Assembly: GCA_033812795.1 (NCBI GenBank)
Contig: JAPXSY010000013.1
Coordinates: forward strand, 1-53,125
DNA length: 53,125 bases
Source: JAPXSY01 sp033812795
Lineage (GTDB): Bacteria; Verrucomicrobiota; Kiritimatiellia; RFP12; UBA1067
Reading direction: 5' to 3'
Both the position numbers and the translations under genes were made by a program. Positions 41,905 to 51,543 of the stretch are shown piece by piece. The notes under the pieces were generated by a model. The model was not told where the DNA came from. It was given only the letters and a program-made list of their open reading frames with translations, and made no database searches. Every line of letters begins with the position of its first letter. The first letter of the stretch is position 1.

Positions 41905-44547
41905 ATGCTCTTTGGGCGTTCAGGATTCATTTTCGCGAGCCTTTGTGTGGGTTTCCGTGTGTGGGCCGGCGAACCGGTGACGGTGACGTTCCTGCAGGGC
42001 TTTGATCCGGACCGTCCCGAGAATCCGGGGACCCGGCAGATTCTGCGTTTCGCGCAGCGCGAGCCGCGGCTCAACCCGCAAAAGTGGGGTGGTCTTGAAC
42101 TGCCCGGCGCGGGCGGGCGCGCGCCGTTCATGCTCTCGCTGGCGGGCGGCACGGCGCCGGACATCTACTTTTGCTGGTTCCATATCATCCGGCATGATAT
42201 CGAGCAGGGTTTTCTCCATCCACTGAACGAGTGGCTCGGGGAGGACTTGGACGGCGATGGGCAGCTTGGCGACCACGAGGCGCGCTGGCCGGGCTGGAAG
42301 CGCGTGCCGCCGCTGTGGCGGCAGGCCGCCACGCGCGACGGCAAGGTATACGGTCTGCCGATGGCCGGCATCTGGTACTACGGCATCGTGTACCGCAAGG
42401 ATCTGGTGCAGCAGGCCGGTGTGGATCCGGAAAGCGTGCCCGCCACGTGGGACGAGTTTTTCCGCTGGTGCCAGCGTCTGACCTTCCCCGGCAAACGTAT
42501 TGCGGGCGCCCGAGTGCAGCGCGGGCAACGTGCGTTCGGCGCGGAGAACCGTCCGTGGGGCTGGTTGCCTTGGGTGCAGGCCGCAGGCGGCTCGCCGATC
42601 GTCAACCTCCGCGTCTCGCCCGCGACGGGCCGTACCTACCGTTTCCCCATGGAAGAGACGCGGTTCATCGCGCCCGACACAGGCGAGGATCTCTCCGGTG
42701 TGCCGGGCGTGTGGCAGGCGGCGTTCGACTCGCCCGAGGCGATTGAGGCGGCCGAGTTCTTCCATCGGTTGGCCTGGGCTCCCTGGCTGCGTGATCCGCA
42801 AAGCGGCGAGCCGGTTGATCTGTCGCCCGAAGCGCTCGCAGCGGGTTGCGTGACGTTGCCGGACGGGCGGGAACACCGCTTTCAGCCTGGGGAGGTCATC
42901 CGGGGCGTGGTGCGCGCGCTGCCGCGGCTCACTCAGGATCTGCCGCAGCTCTTCGCCCAAGGCGAGGTCGTGGCGCTTTTCTCCGGTGCCGAGCTGGTCG
43001 AAAAATTGACGCGCGATCTGAATCTGCCGCCGGACATGGTGGGCATCATGCCCTTTCCGGCGGCGCGGCCGGGACTCAAGCCTGTTTTTCAGGCGCACAA
43101 GCATTTCTACAGCATGACCGAAGGCGTGGGCCGCCGTCCCAAAGCCGAACGCGATATGGTGTGGGCCTGCGTGGAGCAGTTGGCCAGCGAGGAGGTGAAC
43201 GACGAGGCGGTCAGGCAGAAGGTGCTGGAAGGGCATGCGCGTTGGTGCACGCCTACGGAGTTGACGCGGCTGGGATTCGATGAGTACCTTGCGGAGGTGC
43301 CCGCGGGCATCCGTCGGAACTACGAACGGCTGGAGGCGGGTGAGATTCTGGCGCGTACCGAGCCCTTCGCGGGATTCTGGCAGGCGGTGTCCGACCTTCT
43401 GGACCGGCGTTTTCTGGGGTTGCTGCTGGCGGACACCGGCGAGCGGTTCGATGTTGCGGCGGCCCTGCGGGAGATCAACGCGGAGGCGAATCGCGGGCTG
43501 ATGTTCCGGGCCTCCGAAACGATGTTGGCGCGTCGGCGTCCTCTCGCGCGCGTTCTGTTCGGGGTGGGAATCATCACGCTGCTGGGCTGCGCGGCGCTGA
43601 TCGTGCGGCGGGACGCCCGGGACGCGGACGCCTCCGCCGTATCCGCGCGCCGTATCGGCGCGATGCGGGTGCGGCATGGGCTTTCGCCTTGGCTCATGCT
43701 GGCGCCGGCTGTGCTGTCTGTCGCGCTGTGGAGTTATTATCCGTTGCTGCGCGGCGCGGTGATGGCGTTTCAGGAGTACAAGATCGTGGGCGAGACCCGT
43801 TGGGCCGGGTTGGACAACTTCATTCTGGTGGCCACGGACGCGGGGTTTTGGGCCGCGTGGGGCCGGACCTTGCGGTATGTCGGCCTCACCCTGCTGCTCG
43901 GGTTTCTGACGCCCGTGCTGCTGGCGCTGATGCTCGCGGAGATCCCGCGCGGCAAAGTGTTTTTCCGTACGGTCTATTTCCTGCCCCACCTCACCAGCGC
44001 CATGGTGATCGCGCTGCTGTGGAAACTCATGTACGATCCCACGGAGAACGGCATGCTCAACCGCATCCTGCTGGGGTTGGGGGCCTCGCGCCAGACGTGG
44101 CTGCAAGACCCCGGACTGGCGATGGTGTGCTGCATCCTGCCGGGTGTGTGGGCGGGCGCGGGCATGGCGAGCCTGATCTATGTGGCGGCCCTGCACTCCC
44201 TGCCGCCCGACTATTACGAGGCTGCGGCTCTTGACGGCGCGGGGATTCTCAGCCGCTTCCGCCACGTCACCCTGCCACAGATTCTGCCGTTGATGGTGAT
44301 CAATTTCGTGGGCGCGTTCATTGCCGCGTTTCAGGGCATGGGCAGCATCTTCCTGCTTACCTTCGGCGGGCCGGGCGACGCCACCAACGTGCTCAGCCTC
44401 GCCATTTGGAAAGAGGCGTACAATAACCTGCGCTTCAGCACGGCCACCACCATGGCGTGGTTTCTGGGTGTCGCGCTGATCGGGTTCACCTATCTCCAGA
44501 TCCGCATCCTGCGTAAAGTCGAATTCCGCCGCGCCGCCGCGAACTAA
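41905..44547 (+). CDS. ABC sugar transporter: solute-binding protein fused to permease
   Basis: An 880-residue fusion. Residues about 20-530 are an extracellular solute-binding protein (signal 1-21; QGFDPDRPENPG, FMLSLAGGTAPDIYF, YRKDLVQQAGVDPESVPATWDEF). One hydrophobic helix follows (about 546-567), then an Arg-rich linker (about 568-590) consistent with a cytoplasmic loop. A MalF-type permease fills residues 592-880 with about six helices and the EAA loop EAAALDGAGILSRFRHVTLP (from 772). In standard systems the binding protein and permease are separate. Here the protein would be tethered, giving a periplasmic receptor next to its channel. No second permease and no ATPase gene lie beside it, so partners must be encoded elsewhere. 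The gene is flanked by direct repeats. Start 41905 follows GTAAGG. Confidence 0.87.
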   Translation: MLFGRSGFIFASLCVGFRVWAGEPVTVTFLQGFDPDRPENPGTRQILRFAQREPRLNPQKWGGLELPGAGGRAPFMLSLAGGTAPDIYFCWFHIIRHDIEQGFLHPLNEWLGEDLDGDGQLGDHEARWPGWKRVPPLWRQAATRDGKVYGLPMAGIWYYGIVYRKDLVQQAGVDPESVPATWDEFFRWCQRLTFPGKRIAGARVQRGQRAFGAENRPWGWLPWVQAAGGSPIVNLRVSPATGRTYRFPMEETRFIAPDTGEDLSGVPGVWQAAFDSPEAIEAAEFFHRLAWAPWLRDPQSGEPVDLSPEALAAGCVTLPDGREHRFQPGEVIRGVVRALPRLTQDLPQLFAQGEVVALFSGAELVEKLTRDLNLPPDMVGIMPFPAARPGLKPVFQAHKHFYSMTEGVGRRPKAERDMVWACVEQLASEEVNDEAVRQKVLEGHARWCTPTELTRLGFDEYLAEVPAGIRRNYERLEAGEILARTEPFAGFWQAVSDLLDRRFLGLLLADTGERFDVAAALREINAEANRGLMFRASETMLARRRPLARVLFGVGIITLLGCAALIVRRDARDADASAVSARRIGAMRVRHGLSPWLMLAPAVLSVALWSYYPLLRGAVMAFQEYKIVGETRWAGLDNFILVATDAGFWAAWGRTLRYVGLTLLLGFLTPVLLALMLAEIPRGKVFFRTVYFLPHLTSAMVIALLWKLMYDPTENGMLNRILLGLGASRQTWLQDPGLAMVCCILPGVWAGAGMASLIYVAALHSLPPDYYEAAALDGAGILSRFRHVTLPQILPLMVINFVGAFIAAFQGMGSIFLLTFGGPGDATNVLSLAIWKEAYNNLRFSTATTMAWFLGVALIGFTYLQIRILRKVEFRRAAAN

Positions 44548-44555
44548 TCCTGTGG

Positions 44556-44620
44556 CCGCAACGGCGGATCCGTCGCCCTGCCGAATAACCCAAACGCCGC
44601 AAGTCGGCGAGAACGAGGAC
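44556..44620 (+). repeat. Direct repeat, right copy flanking the transporter fusion
   Basis: CCGCAACGGCGGATCCGTCG to AAGTCGGCGAGAACGAGGAC matches 41712-41799 apart from the central insertion and a few substitutions. It starts nine bases after the transporter stop. Confidence 0.8.
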
Positions 44621-44639
44621 GAATACGGGAAAGCGGTCC

Positions 44640-44720
44640 CGATTCCGATAAACCCGGAACCGGAAACGCATGATCTTCGCACCTTCTGTCACCAACCGAT
44701 TGCGATTACCAGTTTTGCGG
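44640..44720. repeat. AGAAACGCACGATCTTTGC-type repeat copy
   Basis: GGAAACGCATGATCTTCGC and TGTCACCAACCGATTGCGAT are closely matched at about 51855-51900. The function is unknown; it follows directly on the direct repeat. Confidence 0.55.
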
Positions 44721-44805
44721 GAATCCTCTGGACGATCTGTCACAGGGTGCGGTATACTATCTTCGTTGACCTTAAGATAACGTGAAAATCGTAGGAGTCG
44801 AAACC

Positions 44806-47739
44806 ATGAAAAAAGCATGCCCTCGTACAACTGTAGGTCGCAGGTTCGTTGTCGCGTTGGCGGCGGCTCTTGGAATTGTAGGCGCGGCCTTTGCCGTGCC
44901 CACGGCCCCCACGCTCAAGATGACGGGTTTTTTCAACGGCAAACTCACGTTTGGTGTGAAATACTCGCCTGTTACCGATCATACGCTGGAAGTGCAGATG
45001 AAGGATCAGGGCGCGGCCGACGACGACTACGTCACCATTTACACAAAGGCTGTCAATTCGCTCGCCAAGTTCCTGGCGAACAAGTATGACGCTGCCTATT
45101 TTACCTATGCAACGAATTTCGCGGGTACGGCCACGTTTCGTATGCGCACCACTTTGAACGGAGAGGCGAGTGACTGGGTGGCGGCCGGTGATTTCACGGC
45201 CTACGTGAATGTGACGGGCGCCACGAACAGCAATGCCACGACCTTCGGTAACGCCGTCGACGGCAACATGTATACGAATGTGGACGAACCGTCAAATCCG
45301 TGGGTTGGCTATGATTATAACGCGGCCATCCGCATCAGCCGTATCCGTGTCATCTCGCGTCCGGACCTGATCAGCCGCTTCTACGGCGCAAAAGTGCAGA
45401 TTGCGAGTGACGCTACGTTTGCTGACGCCACGACGGTATTCACGTCGTCGTCCGCAAACACAACGCCGGGAGTGCCCATTGAAATCGTGTTCGATGAACC
45501 TGTCACGGCCAAGAGTGTACGTGTCCTTTCGGGGACAGCGAGTGGCTGCCGGTCAAGCGTGTGCGAGTTCGAGGTGGTGCCGGCGGATGTGCCGTTTAAG
45601 CCCGTGCTTACGGTGGTGGGGTATGACGACGTCACGAACTTCTATCCCGTCCTTACGTGGACCGTGCCGGCTGAGCTTCATGCCACGAAAGCCACCCTCG
45701 AGTATGCGACCGGTTCCGCCGGCCCGTTCACGGCACTCGCGACGGATGTGCCGATTGCCATCACGACGTTCACCAACACGGCGGCAAAGGTTGGCGTGCT
45801 GGGGTACTACCGCGTGACCGTGGACTGTAATCATCCGCTCTTTCCGGGGCAATCCGCGACATCGGACGCTGTCACGATGGGCCGTTGCCGCAGGCTGGAC
45901 CGCTCTTGGGGAAATGAGACGACATTACTCGACGGCGTGACCGTCATGCCCGCCACAAATGGCGTGTATCTCAGTGACCATTACCCGAAGGCGTTTGACG
46001 GCAACCCGGACACGTTCCCCGATATCTTCAGTGGCGGAACCTATTCCCGCGGCCCTGTGGGGCTTGACTTCGGCGAGCCGTCGTGGGTGACGAGTTTCGG
46101 CTACATCTGCCGCAACGACAACTGGTGCTATGTGCGCATCAAGAACACGGCGCTCTTCTCGGCGGACGACGGCGATGTGGAACTCACGAACAAGGTGCAA
46201 CGTTCGGAGAAGGTGACGCAGGCCTCGCAGGACAAGACGTTCTACACGCAGATGGGCACGTCGCTTCCCGACAACGGGGCGCGCAAGTGGTTCCTTTACG
46301 CGCCGGAATCGGGGCCGAGCGAATTCGGCGGCAACGTGGCGGAGCTGATGTTCTTTGGCTGGACGCAGAGCGATCTCGTGGCGGCGGGCGTGGTGACGGC
46401 GCCTACGACACTCGGTTTCGCGCGTTCGGCGGACGGCCTTTCTGTGGATGTGGGCTGGAACGCGGGCATCAACGTTGTCCAATACCGTCTGGAACGGCGC
46501 GTGTACGGCACGAACGTCTGGGGCACGGTGGCGACGGTGGCGGGCACCTCGCTCGCCTGTAATGACAACACGGTTTCGCAGAACATCTACGAATACCGCG
46601 TGGTTTCGATTGGGTCTAATGCGGTGGAGGCGGTCTCCGAGCCATTTACTTACACGTATTACGCGCCTGGTACGGGTACGGGCCTCCGCGGAGCCGTGTA
46701 CGCCCCCTATGTCGCGAACGTGGCGGCGATGTGTCAGCCGGAAAAGTATTACGAACTGCCGACCGGCCCGGTCAATCTTTCGGTGGCGAAAGGCGTGGAA
46801 ATCGTTGCGGGCAGCAGCATCACGAACAACATGCGCCTTTTGTGGCGCGGCAAGCTGGTCACGCCGTTCACGGGGGCCTACACGTTTACGCTTGTGACAA
46901 CGGACGGCGGCGCACTTTACATCGACAAAAAGAGCGTGGCCAATGCTTGGACGGACGGCCCGAAGACAACGAGCGGCATGGTGGAACTCACCGCCGGTGA
47001 GCATGATATCGCTGTGGATGCGCGGCTCCAAGTCTCCCCCGTTTCCTGTGTGCTCAAATGGGGCGGCGTGGTGCCCGACGAGGTGATTCCCGCCACGCAG
47101 TTGATCCCCGCTGCCGAGGCAGCCACGCTGACGGTGGATGGTTGGACGCAGCGCACCTACAATGGCCAGCAGTATGGTAACGCCTACGTCACTGCGAACA
47201 ACGCATACATGATCAGCAGTTCTAAGGAAGCTCCTTCCGACAGGAATAAGTTGAATGCGACCTTCCTCGCAAAGACGGCGCGTTATTCGTTCGACATTTC
47301 GGCGCGGTTCCGGGCAATATTGAACGGCGAAGCCGGCATCATGGCGCGTGTTCCCAATGGCAACTTCTATGCGGTGGAGTTCAAGTATGATGGCAGCGGA
47401 TTTTCTTATTACGGCGTAAGAGGCGTCACGAACAACTCGGACACCATCAACATGCTGCTGCCCTGGAAACTTACCGATACAAATGATTTTTCGAACGTCG
47501 ACTACGATCTGCGCCTGGTGTATGACTCCGCCGTGCGCACGTTCCACGCTTATGCGAAGGACAACAACAAGACGGAGTGGAACCTGATCCATACGTGGCA
47601 CAATGACCGCCAGATCACAGGCGACTACGAATACGGGTTTGTGGTACACGGTGCATCCGGCAATCCAGTCTCATCGTTTACCGTGACGCCGCTCTCGATC
47701 AGGTTGCATCGGCCGGGGCTAACCGTCCTCTTCAAGTAG
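44806..47739 (+). CDS. Large secreted PA14/discoidin-like multidomain protein
   Basis: A 977-residue protein with a signal peptide (about 1-33, ending AFA). Two discoidin-like regions follow (about 130-260, and 365-525 with WGNETTLLDG, KAFDGNPDTF, VGLDFGEP). A fibronectin-like segment (about 530-615) and a PA14 domain come next (about 622-775; RLLWRGKLVTPFTGAYTFTL, GGALYIDKK, GEHDIAVD). A concanavalin-like C-terminal region (about 790-977) ends it. The modules suggest binding to carbohydrate outside the cell; no catalytic signature is obvious. The ATG at 44806 follows GTAGGAGTCG. It lies 27 bases upstream of the beta-helix gene, so the two are probably an operon. A TATACT box (44753-44758) may be the -10. 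Confidence 0.8.
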   Translation: MKKACPRTTVGRRFVVALAAALGIVGAAFAVPTAPTLKMTGFFNGKLTFGVKYSPVTDHTLEVQMKDQGAADDDYVTIYTKAVNSLAKFLANKYDAAYFTYATNFAGTATFRMRTTLNGEASDWVAAGDFTAYVNVTGATNSNATTFGNAVDGNMYTNVDEPSNPWVGYDYNAAIRISRIRVISRPDLISRFYGAKVQIASDATFADATTVFTSSSANTTPGVPIEIVFDEPVTAKSVRVLSGTASGCRSSVCEFEVVPADVPFKPVLTVVGYDDVTNFYPVLTWTVPAELHATKATLEYATGSAGPFTALATDVPIAITTFTNTAAKVGVLGYYRVTVDCNHPLFPGQSATSDAVTMGRCRRLDRSWGNETTLLDGVTVMPATNGVYLSDHYPKAFDGNPDTFPDIFSGGTYSRGPVGLDFGEPSWVTSFGYICRNDNWCYVRIKNTALFSADDGDVELTNKVQRSEKVTQASQDKTFYTQMGTSLPDNGARKWFLYAPESGPSEFGGNVAELMFFGWTQSDLVAAGVVTAPTTLGFARSADGLSVDVGWNAGINVVQYRLERRVYGTNVWGTVATVAGTSLACNDNTVSQNIYEYRVVSIGSNAVEAVSEPFTYTYYAPGTGTGLRGAVYAPYVANVAAMCQPEKYYELPTGPVNLSVAKGVEIVAGSSITNNMRLLWRGKLVTPFTGAYTFTLVTTDGGALYIDKKSVANAWTDGPKTTSGMVELTAGEHDIAVDARLQVSPVSCVLKWGGVVPDEVIPATQLIPAAEAATLTVDGWTQRTYNGQQYGNAYVTANNAYMISSSKEAPSDRNKLNATFLAKTARYSFDISARFRAILNGEAGIMARVPNGNFYAVEFKYDGSGFSYYGVRGVTNNSDTINMLLPWKLTDTNDFSNVDYDLRLVYDSAVRTFHAYAKDNNKTEWNLIHTWHNDRQITGDYEYGFVVHGASGNPVSSFTVTPLSIRLHRPGLTVLFK

Positions 47740-47765
47740 AAGCTCGTTTGAAAACAAGGGAATCA

Positions 47766-49964
47766 ATGAAAAGAGAACTCATCGCAGGTATTGCGGTTGC
47801 GGCAGTCGCCGCTGGCGCTGTGGAACTTCATGTCAACCCTTCAGCCGCGCCGGACGGCGACGGGTCTGCCGCACGGCCTTTTGCCACACTGGTCGGCGCG
47901 CGGGACGGTCTGCGCGCTGCGCGGAAGGCTGGCACCGTCACGAAGGATGCGCGTGTGGATATCGTGCTCGCACCCGGTGATTATGTGCTCGCGGCGGGGC
48001 TTGCGCTGGATGCGCAGGACGGCGGCGCTTCGGCGGATGCGCCTGTTACCTGGAAGGCTGCGCGTCCCGGTACGGCCCGCATCGTCGGTGCCTGCCGCGT
48101 GCCGGTTGCCGCGTGTCGGCCTGTGACCGATCCCGCCGTATTGGCGCGTCTTCCCGAAGAGGCGCACGGCAAGGTGTACGAGGCCGATGTGGCGGCTCTG
48201 TTGCCCGCAGAGCTGCCGCCGATGGCGGAACGTTTTGGCGCGACGCCGACGGCACCGCTTCTTTTCATCAACCACAAAATCGCCACGCTCGCGCGCTGGC
48301 CCAATGACGATTTCACGTCGTTCTCTAAGAGTGTGGATAGGGGGGCTGTGCTCAAGCGGCATGCCGGCAATAGCGCCGAATATGGGCCGGGTGCGTTCAT
48401 CTACGAAAACCCGCGCGCGAAGCGTTGGAACTTCGCTCAAGGCGTGTGGATGAACGGATATTGGACACACGATTGGGACAACTACTCCGTCCGTGCTGCG
48501 GCGTACGGCGTGGAAAATGGTACGAACGACGTGGTGCGTCTTGCCACAGGGGTGCCGTATGGCGTGATGGGCGGCACATGGGGGCGGAAAGGGCGTCGCT
48601 TCTATGTGTTCAACCTGCTGGATGAACTTGACGTTCCCAACGAGTGGTACCTCGACCGCGTCGCAAAAAAGCTCTACTTCTATCCGCCCAACGGTACGCT
48701 GGCCGCGACCGACGAGGTGTTTCTAGCCTCGCTCAACGAACCGCTTGTGAAGACGGCGGGGAGCATCAACCACCTGCGCTTGCAGGGGCTCGTTTTTGAA
48801 TACACGTACAATACGGGGCTCAGTCTGGCGGGTCAGGGCATTCAGGTGCTCGACTGCCGTGTGATGTGCTGCGGCGCGTCGGGTATGTCGGTGCATGGCA
48901 ACCGCAACGTGATCCGCGGCTGTGAAATCGCGCAGGTTGCCCGCGTCGGCTTAAGTGTGGGCGGCGGCGACCGTCGGACGCTTCAGCGTGCGGAGACCGT
49001 TGTGGAAGATAACCACATCCATGATTTCAGCATGATGCAGCGTACCTATGCGGCTGGTGTCAGCGTGAGCGGTTGCGGCATTACGCTCCGGGCAAACGTG
49101 ATTCACGATGCGCCCCACATGGCCGTCATATACGGCGGTAACGAGCATGTTTTCGAATACAACAACGTCTACCGCGTGTTGCTGGAGACGGGGGATGCCG
49201 GCGCGTACTACACGGGCCGCGATTGGACCACGCAGGGCAATGTGTTGCGCTTCAACTACACGCACGACCTCGGTGCGGAAGGTGAACTGGCCAACACCAT
49301 GGGCTTTTACTTTGACGACTGCGACTGCGGCGACGCCGTGTACGGCAACATCTTCCACAATGTCGCGCGCGGCATCCTGGTGGGGGGCGGGCGGGATCAT
49401 CCCATTCGTAACAACATCTTCTCGCGTTGCCTCGTGGGCCTTTCCATTGACTGCCGCGGCATGACGTGGAAGCACTGGAACTCCATGGAGCACGGCGGCC
49501 CCTCGTGGATGTTGGAGGACAAGGCCAAGGCGCTCTCCTACACGAACGGCGTGTGGGCTGAGCGGTATCCGCGTCTGGCGGACATCATGAACGACTACCC
49601 CCGGGAACCTCTCTACAATCCGGTGGAAGAGAACATCTTCATCGACTGCACGAAGCAACTGCTTGCACTCGACGGCAAGGCTCCATTGGAGCGCATGGCG
49701 TCCATCGCGCGTAATGTGGTGGTGAACACGCGAGGCACGAACGGTGTCGCGTGGGCCGCGCCGGACAAGCGCATTGCCTCCGCCTTCATCATCCTCAACG
49801 GCACGACGAACGCTCCCTGCTCTTTCGGTTTTGCCGATGCGGCGAACGGTGACTTCCGCTTTCTTCCCGGGGCCGAAATCCTAAAAGTGTGTCCCGGTTT
49901 CCAAGTCCTCCCTCTGGATCGTATCCCTGCTGATGCAGGATCAAAAACGACTCGTGATCGATAG
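47766..49964 (+). CDS. Secreted right-handed beta-helix glycosidase-like protein (GH141-like)
   Basis: A 732-residue protein with a short signal (about 1-18). A typical entry segment HVNPSAAPDGDGSAARPFATL (about 22-42) leads into a right-handed parallel beta-helix. Residues near 465-500 (RVLLETGDAGAYYTGRDWTTQGN then VLRFNYTHDL) are the pattern of GH141-like proteins, whose characterised members include fucosidase and xylanase. The assignment rests on that motif alone. The ATG at 47766 after AACAAGGGAATCA is chosen over a TTG at 47748. It follows the PA14 gene closely and may work with it on a plant or host polysaccharide. Confidence 0.8.
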   Translation: MKRELIAGIAVAAVAAGAVELHVNPSAAPDGDGSAARPFATLVGARDGLRAARKAGTVTKDARVDIVLAPGDYVLAAGLALDAQDGGASADAPVTWKAARPGTARIVGACRVPVAACRPVTDPAVLARLPEEAHGKVYEADVAALLPAELPPMAERFGATPTAPLLFINHKIATLARWPNDDFTSFSKSVDRGAVLKRHAGNSAEYGPGAFIYENPRAKRWNFAQGVWMNGYWTHDWDNYSVRAAAYGVENGTNDVVRLATGVPYGVMGGTWGRKGRRFYVFNLLDELDVPNEWYLDRVAKKLYFYPPNGTLAATDEVFLASLNEPLVKTAGSINHLRLQGLVFEYTYNTGLSLAGQGIQVLDCRVMCCGASGMSVHGNRNVIRGCEIAQVARVGLSVGGGDRRTLQRAETVVEDNHIHDFSMMQRTYAAGVSVSGCGITLRANVIHDAPHMAVIYGGNEHVFEYNNVYRVLLETGDAGAYYTGRDWTTQGNVLRFNYTHDLGAEGELANTMGFYFDDCDCGDAVYGNIFHNVARGILVGGGRDHPIRNNIFSRCLVGLSIDCRGMTWKHWNSMEHGGPSWMLEDKAKALSYTNGVWAERYPRLADIMNDYPREPLYNPVEENIFIDCTKQLLALDGKAPLERMASIARNVVVNTRGTNGVAWAAPDKRIASAFIILNGTTNAPCSFGFADAANGDFRFLPGAEILKVCPGFQVLPLDRIPADAGSKTTRDR

Positions 49965-50132
49965 CATCCCATAGGCGGCATCGTCCAATGTCGCTGCCGT
50001 GCCGCAGAGCAGAACCGCGATTTACGCCTGGGACATCGCGCAAAAGAAGATGGTTTTGATATGGGCCAACGGCGACACCGACGGTGCGGACGGCCTGTTG
50101 GATCAACCGCGTTGTGCAGGATCAGGATAACG
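49965..50132. other. Possible decayed frame between converging genes
   Basis: A plus-strand frame (49933-50130) reads MQDQKRLVIDSIP, a TAG stop, then AVPQSRTAIYAWDIAQKKM and onward to 50130. The codon pattern looks coding-like but no family is recognisable and it overlaps the end of the beta-helix gene. It may be a gene remnant or chance. Confidence 0.25.
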
Positions 50133-50179
50133 AAAAACCCCTCTCGATGATCCGGCGGAGCCGGTCGGGGAGGGGCTTT
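50133..50179 (-). terminator. Terminator after the sugar isomerase gene
   Basis: On the minus strand GAGGGG/CCCCTC style outer pairing (50170-50175 with 50138-50143) and an inner CCGGC/GCCGG hairpin with a GGA loop form a strong stem followed by TTTTT. It ends the 50203-51054 gene. Confidence 0.75.
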
Positions 50180-50202
50180 CACGCGTTCCAGTCCGGAACG
50201 GG

Positions 50203-51054
50203 TTATGCGCGGCCTTTGGACTTCAGGAAGTCGATGCAGCCGCGGATTTTTTCGAGCGTGTTGGGGTCCGCCTCGCTCTCCACGATGTACCATTCGGTGA
50301 CATCCGCTTCAGCGGCCGCGAACACCTCATCCCATTTCACGCCCTGCTTGCCTTCCGGAACTTGGCCGAGGATGCCGGGCCCCGGATAGATCTCCTTGGC
50401 GTGCAATGTGCGGGAGCGGTTCGGGAAGCGTTTCAGCCACGCCACCGGATCCTCGCCGGCCGACACCACATGGCCGACGTCCATCTGCTGGCAGACCAAC
50501 GGCGACGCATGCGTGTAGAAGATCTCCCACTTGCACTTGCCGTCGAATTTGTCTTTGAACTCGTGCTGGTGGTTATGGTAGCCCACATACATGCCCGCAG
50601 CTTTGGCGGTGACTGCGGCATCCGAGAAGAGCTTCGCGAAATCGATCCACCCTTGAGCGTCCTTGGCATTCATGCCGGGCACCATCAGATATCGGTTGCC
50701 GGTGACGAGGTTGAACTCGATTGTCTTGGCGAGGTTCTGCGGCCGGATGGTGTCCACGCCCGTGTGGGTGCCGCACATCACCAGCCCGTTGTCATCCAGC
50801 AACTGCTTGATTTCCGCGGCGTTCTTGCCATAGTATCCGGCGAACTCCACGCCCGCATACCCCATCTCCTTGATCGCTTTGAGGGTTCCGGGCAGATCCT
50901 TTTTGCACAGCTCCCGTACCGAGTAGAGTTGAACCCCGACTTGAATCTTGCGCTGTTTCGCCACCCTTGCTGCCGCCTGCGCCGACCGAGGCGCGACTGC
51001 CCAAACCAAGCCGGTTGCACCAGCCTGCAGAAACTCCCGTCTTGAATAACGCAT
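50203..51054 (-). CDS. Tat-exported sugar phosphate isomerase/epimerase-like TIM barrel
   Basis: A 283-residue protein with a twin-arginine signal (SRREFLQAGATGLVWA) and an AP-endonuclease-2 type TIM barrel. Core strands and residues include IQVGVQLYSVRELC, VEFAGYYGKNAAEIKQLLD, MYVGYHNHQHEF, CQQMDVGHVV and LHAKEIY. Metal and substrate residues expected in the family (His, Glu, Asp on strand ends) are visible: HNHQHEF, MDVGH, KEIY. Members interconvert sugars such as inosose or act on C3/C6 sugars; the substrate is unknown. Start 51054 has AAAGGAGAG just upstream. A strong terminator follows the stop. Confidence 0.87.
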   Translation of the reverse strand: MRYSRREFLQAGATGLVWAVAPRSAQAAARVAKQRKIQVGVQLYSVRELCKKDLPGTLKAIKEMGYAGVEFAGYYGKNAAEIKQLLDDNGLVMCGTHTGVDTIRPQNLAKTIEFNLVTGNRYLMVPGMNAKDAQGWIDFAKLFSDAAVTAKAAGMYVGYHNHQHEFKDKFDGKCKWEIFYTHASPLVCQQMDVGHVVSAGEDPVAWLKRFPNRSRTLHAKEIYPGPGILGQVPEGKQGVKWDEVFAAAEADVTEWYIVESEADPNTLEKIRGCIDFLKSKGRA

Positions 51055-51189
51055 TGTAAACTCTCCTTTCTGTCAGACGCCTCGTCCCACTCCGGGAAGG
51101 CGTATGGAGAGAGTATGGCAGAAAAGCGGGTTTTCGCACAATCGTAAAACAGGGGAGGCCGGGTTTTCGGATAGCATCTCCCCGCAACC

Positions 51190-51543
51190 GACATGAGACA
51201 TTTCGTGTTTCCAGCAGACTCAACACGCGCACGGCTGACCGATACAAGGCCTTGTCGGTTTTCAACCGCGCCGCCATCCTTCCGTTGCTGCCTCGGTCGC
51301 CTCGCCACGGCAACACATCACCACACCGCGAAAACGCTTCGCAACCCTTGGTTGTTCGTGACAGGGGTATGGGGTATGCGAGTTTAGTGCGTGGTTTGTG
51401 TGTGCGCAGTCGGGAGCGCGGGCGTCTTCCGCGCTACGCGCGGATGTAGGATTTATTTAGGAGTTAGGATTTAGGATTTAGGAGTTAGCCTGCCGCGCGG
51501 CTCCGCCGCGAAAAAACCTTGGAAGTAAGTTTAGGACATGATT
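51190..51543 (+). repeat. Long direct repeat, copy A
   Basis: About 354 bp, about 95% identical to 52779-53125. It includes TAGGATTTATTTAGGAGTTAG words and two GC-rich hairpins (CCGCGC-TAC-GCGCGG and CGCGGC-TCC-GCCGCG). Copy A has an extra GGGGTAT unit. Confidence 0.93.

Noticed and set aside
41920..44682. Minus-strand frame of 920 codons over the transporter fusion
   Set aside because: Antisense shadow; the plus strand has clear transporter motifs.
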